Positions 63,037-64,000 of a stretch of DNA of 64,000 nucleotides are shown here, in pieces. Position 1 is the stretch's first letter, and the number at the start of each line of letters is the position of its first letter. Location: positions 24,541-88,540 of the forward strand of contig JAGACK010000046.1 in NCBI GenBank assembly GCA_017614155.1, given 5' to 3'. The stretch is from Lachnospiraceae bacterium. Lineage in GTDB: Bacteria; Bacillota; Clostridia; Lachnospirales; Lachnospiraceae. The position numbers and the translations under genes are program-made. The notes beneath the pieces are model-generated. The model made no database searches. It had not been told where the DNA came from and saw only the letters and a program-made list of their open reading frames with translations.

Positions 63037-63119
63037 AATAGATGTAAGTATCATAGTCTCTATGTAACGTACGGCAGAGAGACTTTGAGAATATAAAATT
63101 TCATAAGTATCTAAAACTG

Positions 63120-63133
63120 CCGCAAGGATGCGG
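63120..63133 (+). promoter_or_regulatory. Leader hairpin of flagellin 2, possible CsrA site
   Basis: CCGC-AAGGAT-GCGG, with GGA in the loop, 29 bases before the start codon and followed by AAGGAGGA. It matches the flagellin 1 leader although the sequence between promoter and hairpin has mostly diverged; GTACGGCAGA (63069-63078 and 61576-61585) is the other conserved patch. Confidence 0.5.
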
Positions 63134-63162
63134 TACAAATCAAATTCAAGGAGGAAAAGAAT

Positions 63163-64000
63163 ATGGTAGTACAGCACAATCTTACCGCAATGAATTCCAA
63201 CAGAATGTTGGGCATCACTTCAGGAACTCAGGCAAAGTCAAGTGAAAAGCTCTCTTCCGGCTACAAGATCAACCGTGCAGCAGATGATGCAGCAGGCCTT
63301 TCGATCAGCGAGAAGATGAGAAGGCAGATGAGGGGTCTTACCCAGGCATCATCCAACGCAGAGGACGGCATCAGCGCAGTTCAGACAGCAGAAGGTGCAC
63401 TCAACGAAGTACACGATATGCTGCAGAGAATGAACGAACTGGCAACCAAGGCTGCAAACGGCACCATGAGCGAATCCGACAGGCAGGATGTCCAGAACGA
63501 GGTAAAGCAGCTCACGACCGAGATCGACCGTGTAGCAGAGACCACAAAGTTCAACGAGACCTATCTCCTTAAGGGCGATTCGAATGGCGGATCCAAGACA
63601 GAGTATCTCACATTCAAGGATGCAGGTTTTGGCAAGTATGTAAGTGCTACACCTGTTGCTGATGATGACACCAAGGTAACTCTTTCATGGACTGATCCTG
63701 TAGAAGGCGAGGAAATCGATATTGATGGAAGTCACTATACGATCATAGCTGATTCCGGCACATCAGAAAATGAAAAACTTACGATATCTGATGCAAAGGA
63801 TAAGATCTACAAAGAGATCAACAAGGCTAATGAAATCGGAGCGACTGGCTCAAAGGGAACTCTTGGAGCTTTTGGAGATGCGGAGTTTACTCTTTCTACA
63901 GTAACAACAACTAAGGATCTTTCCCTTTCACTCCATGTAGGAGCAGATGCAGACTTCGAGAACAAGATCAGCTTCAACATCGAGAAGATGGATTCCAACG
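63163..64000 (+). CDS. fliC: Flagellin 2 (3' partial)
   Basis: About 279 residues are visible before the window ends. The N-terminal 150 residues are almost the same as flagellin 1 (GITSGTQAKSSEKLSSG against GVTTGAQAKSSEKLSSG). The variable domain shares the framework TEYLTFKDAGFGKYV and LSLHVGADADFENKISFNIEKMDSN, but differs in between (VSATPVADDDTKVTLSWTD). AGGAGG lies 7-8 bases before the ATG. It has its own sigma-28 promoter, so both flagellins can be expressed independently. Confidence 0.96.
   Translation, partial: MVVQHNLTAMNSNRMLGITSGTQAKSSEKLSSGYKINRAADDAAGLSISEKMRRQMRGLTQASSNAEDGISAVQTAEGALNEVHDMLQRMNELATKAANGTMSESDRQDVQNEVKQLTTEIDRVAETTKFNETYLLKGDSNGGSKTEYLTFKDAGFGKYVSATPVADDDTKVTLSWTDPVEGEEIDIDGSHYTIIADSGTSENEKLTISDAKDKIYKEINKANEIGATGSKGTLGAFGDAEFTLSTVTTTKDLSLSLHVGADADFENKISFNIEKMDSN

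Overview
The window looks like a chromosomal segment of a motile, anaerobic Clostridia species, most likely Lachnospiraceae (Butyrivibrio/Roseburia type). Reasons: flagellins with the MVVQHNLTAMNSNRML start, the GlgC/GlgD pair of Firmicutes, SpoVG, QueH, a ~1050-aa IleS, AGGAGG ribosome binding sites and clear sigma-A promoters (TTGACA-N17-TATAAT type). The genus cannot be settled from the sequence alone.

Layout. 1-1.5 kb: 3' part of a flagellin carrying a HEMMH metalloprotease insert (flagellinolysin). 1.6-10.2 kb: housekeeping block glgC-glgD, spoVG, pth-mfd, and pncB on the other strand. 10.26-19.7 kb: accessory island bounded by a 32-bp inverted repeat. It holds a broken IS1182-like transposase, a c-di-GMP-I riboswitch with its terminator, a 2421-aa secreted RHS/WapA-like protein, an AT-rich toxin tip with a candidate immunity gene, and an orphan rhs fragment. 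20-34.7 kb: ileS, glgP, an aconitase-family hydratase and a carA-carB-queH-argS operon. 34.8-40.5 kb: MacA/MacB-like exporter, a double-glycine leader peptide and an L,D-transpeptidase lipoprotein. 40.7-44 kb: accessory genes (GNAT, Phd/VapC toxin-antitoxin, RhuM) ending at tRNA-Gly, with traces of a decayed integrated element. 44-53.4 kb: metY, glgX, M13 peptidase, a candidate new zincin, deoC and two TIM-barrel isomerase-like genes. 53.4-58.4 kb: minus-strand cluster of an EAL protein, a GT2 glycosyltransferase, an NAD epimerase and an AAA ATPase preceded by ten-bp-phased GATATACTT repeats. 58.5-61.5 kb: second double-glycine peptide, Rpn-type nuclease and a DUF4143 ATPase with its own repeats. 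61.5-64 kb: two tandem flagellin genes with sigma-28-type promoters and conserved leader hairpins; the second runs off the window.

Connections. Glycogen synthesis (glgC, glgD), phosphorolysis (glgP) and debranching (glgX) are all present but dispersed. A c-di-GMP riboswitch in front of the RHS protein and an EAL phosphodiesterase in the same window point to c-di-GMP control of a surface toxin or adhesin in a flagellated cell. The most interesting candidates are this riboswitch-controlled polymorphic toxin island, the two ATPases with repeat arrays at their promoters, the two GG-leader peptides near a MacAB-type exporter, and the HESTH protein of unknown family.
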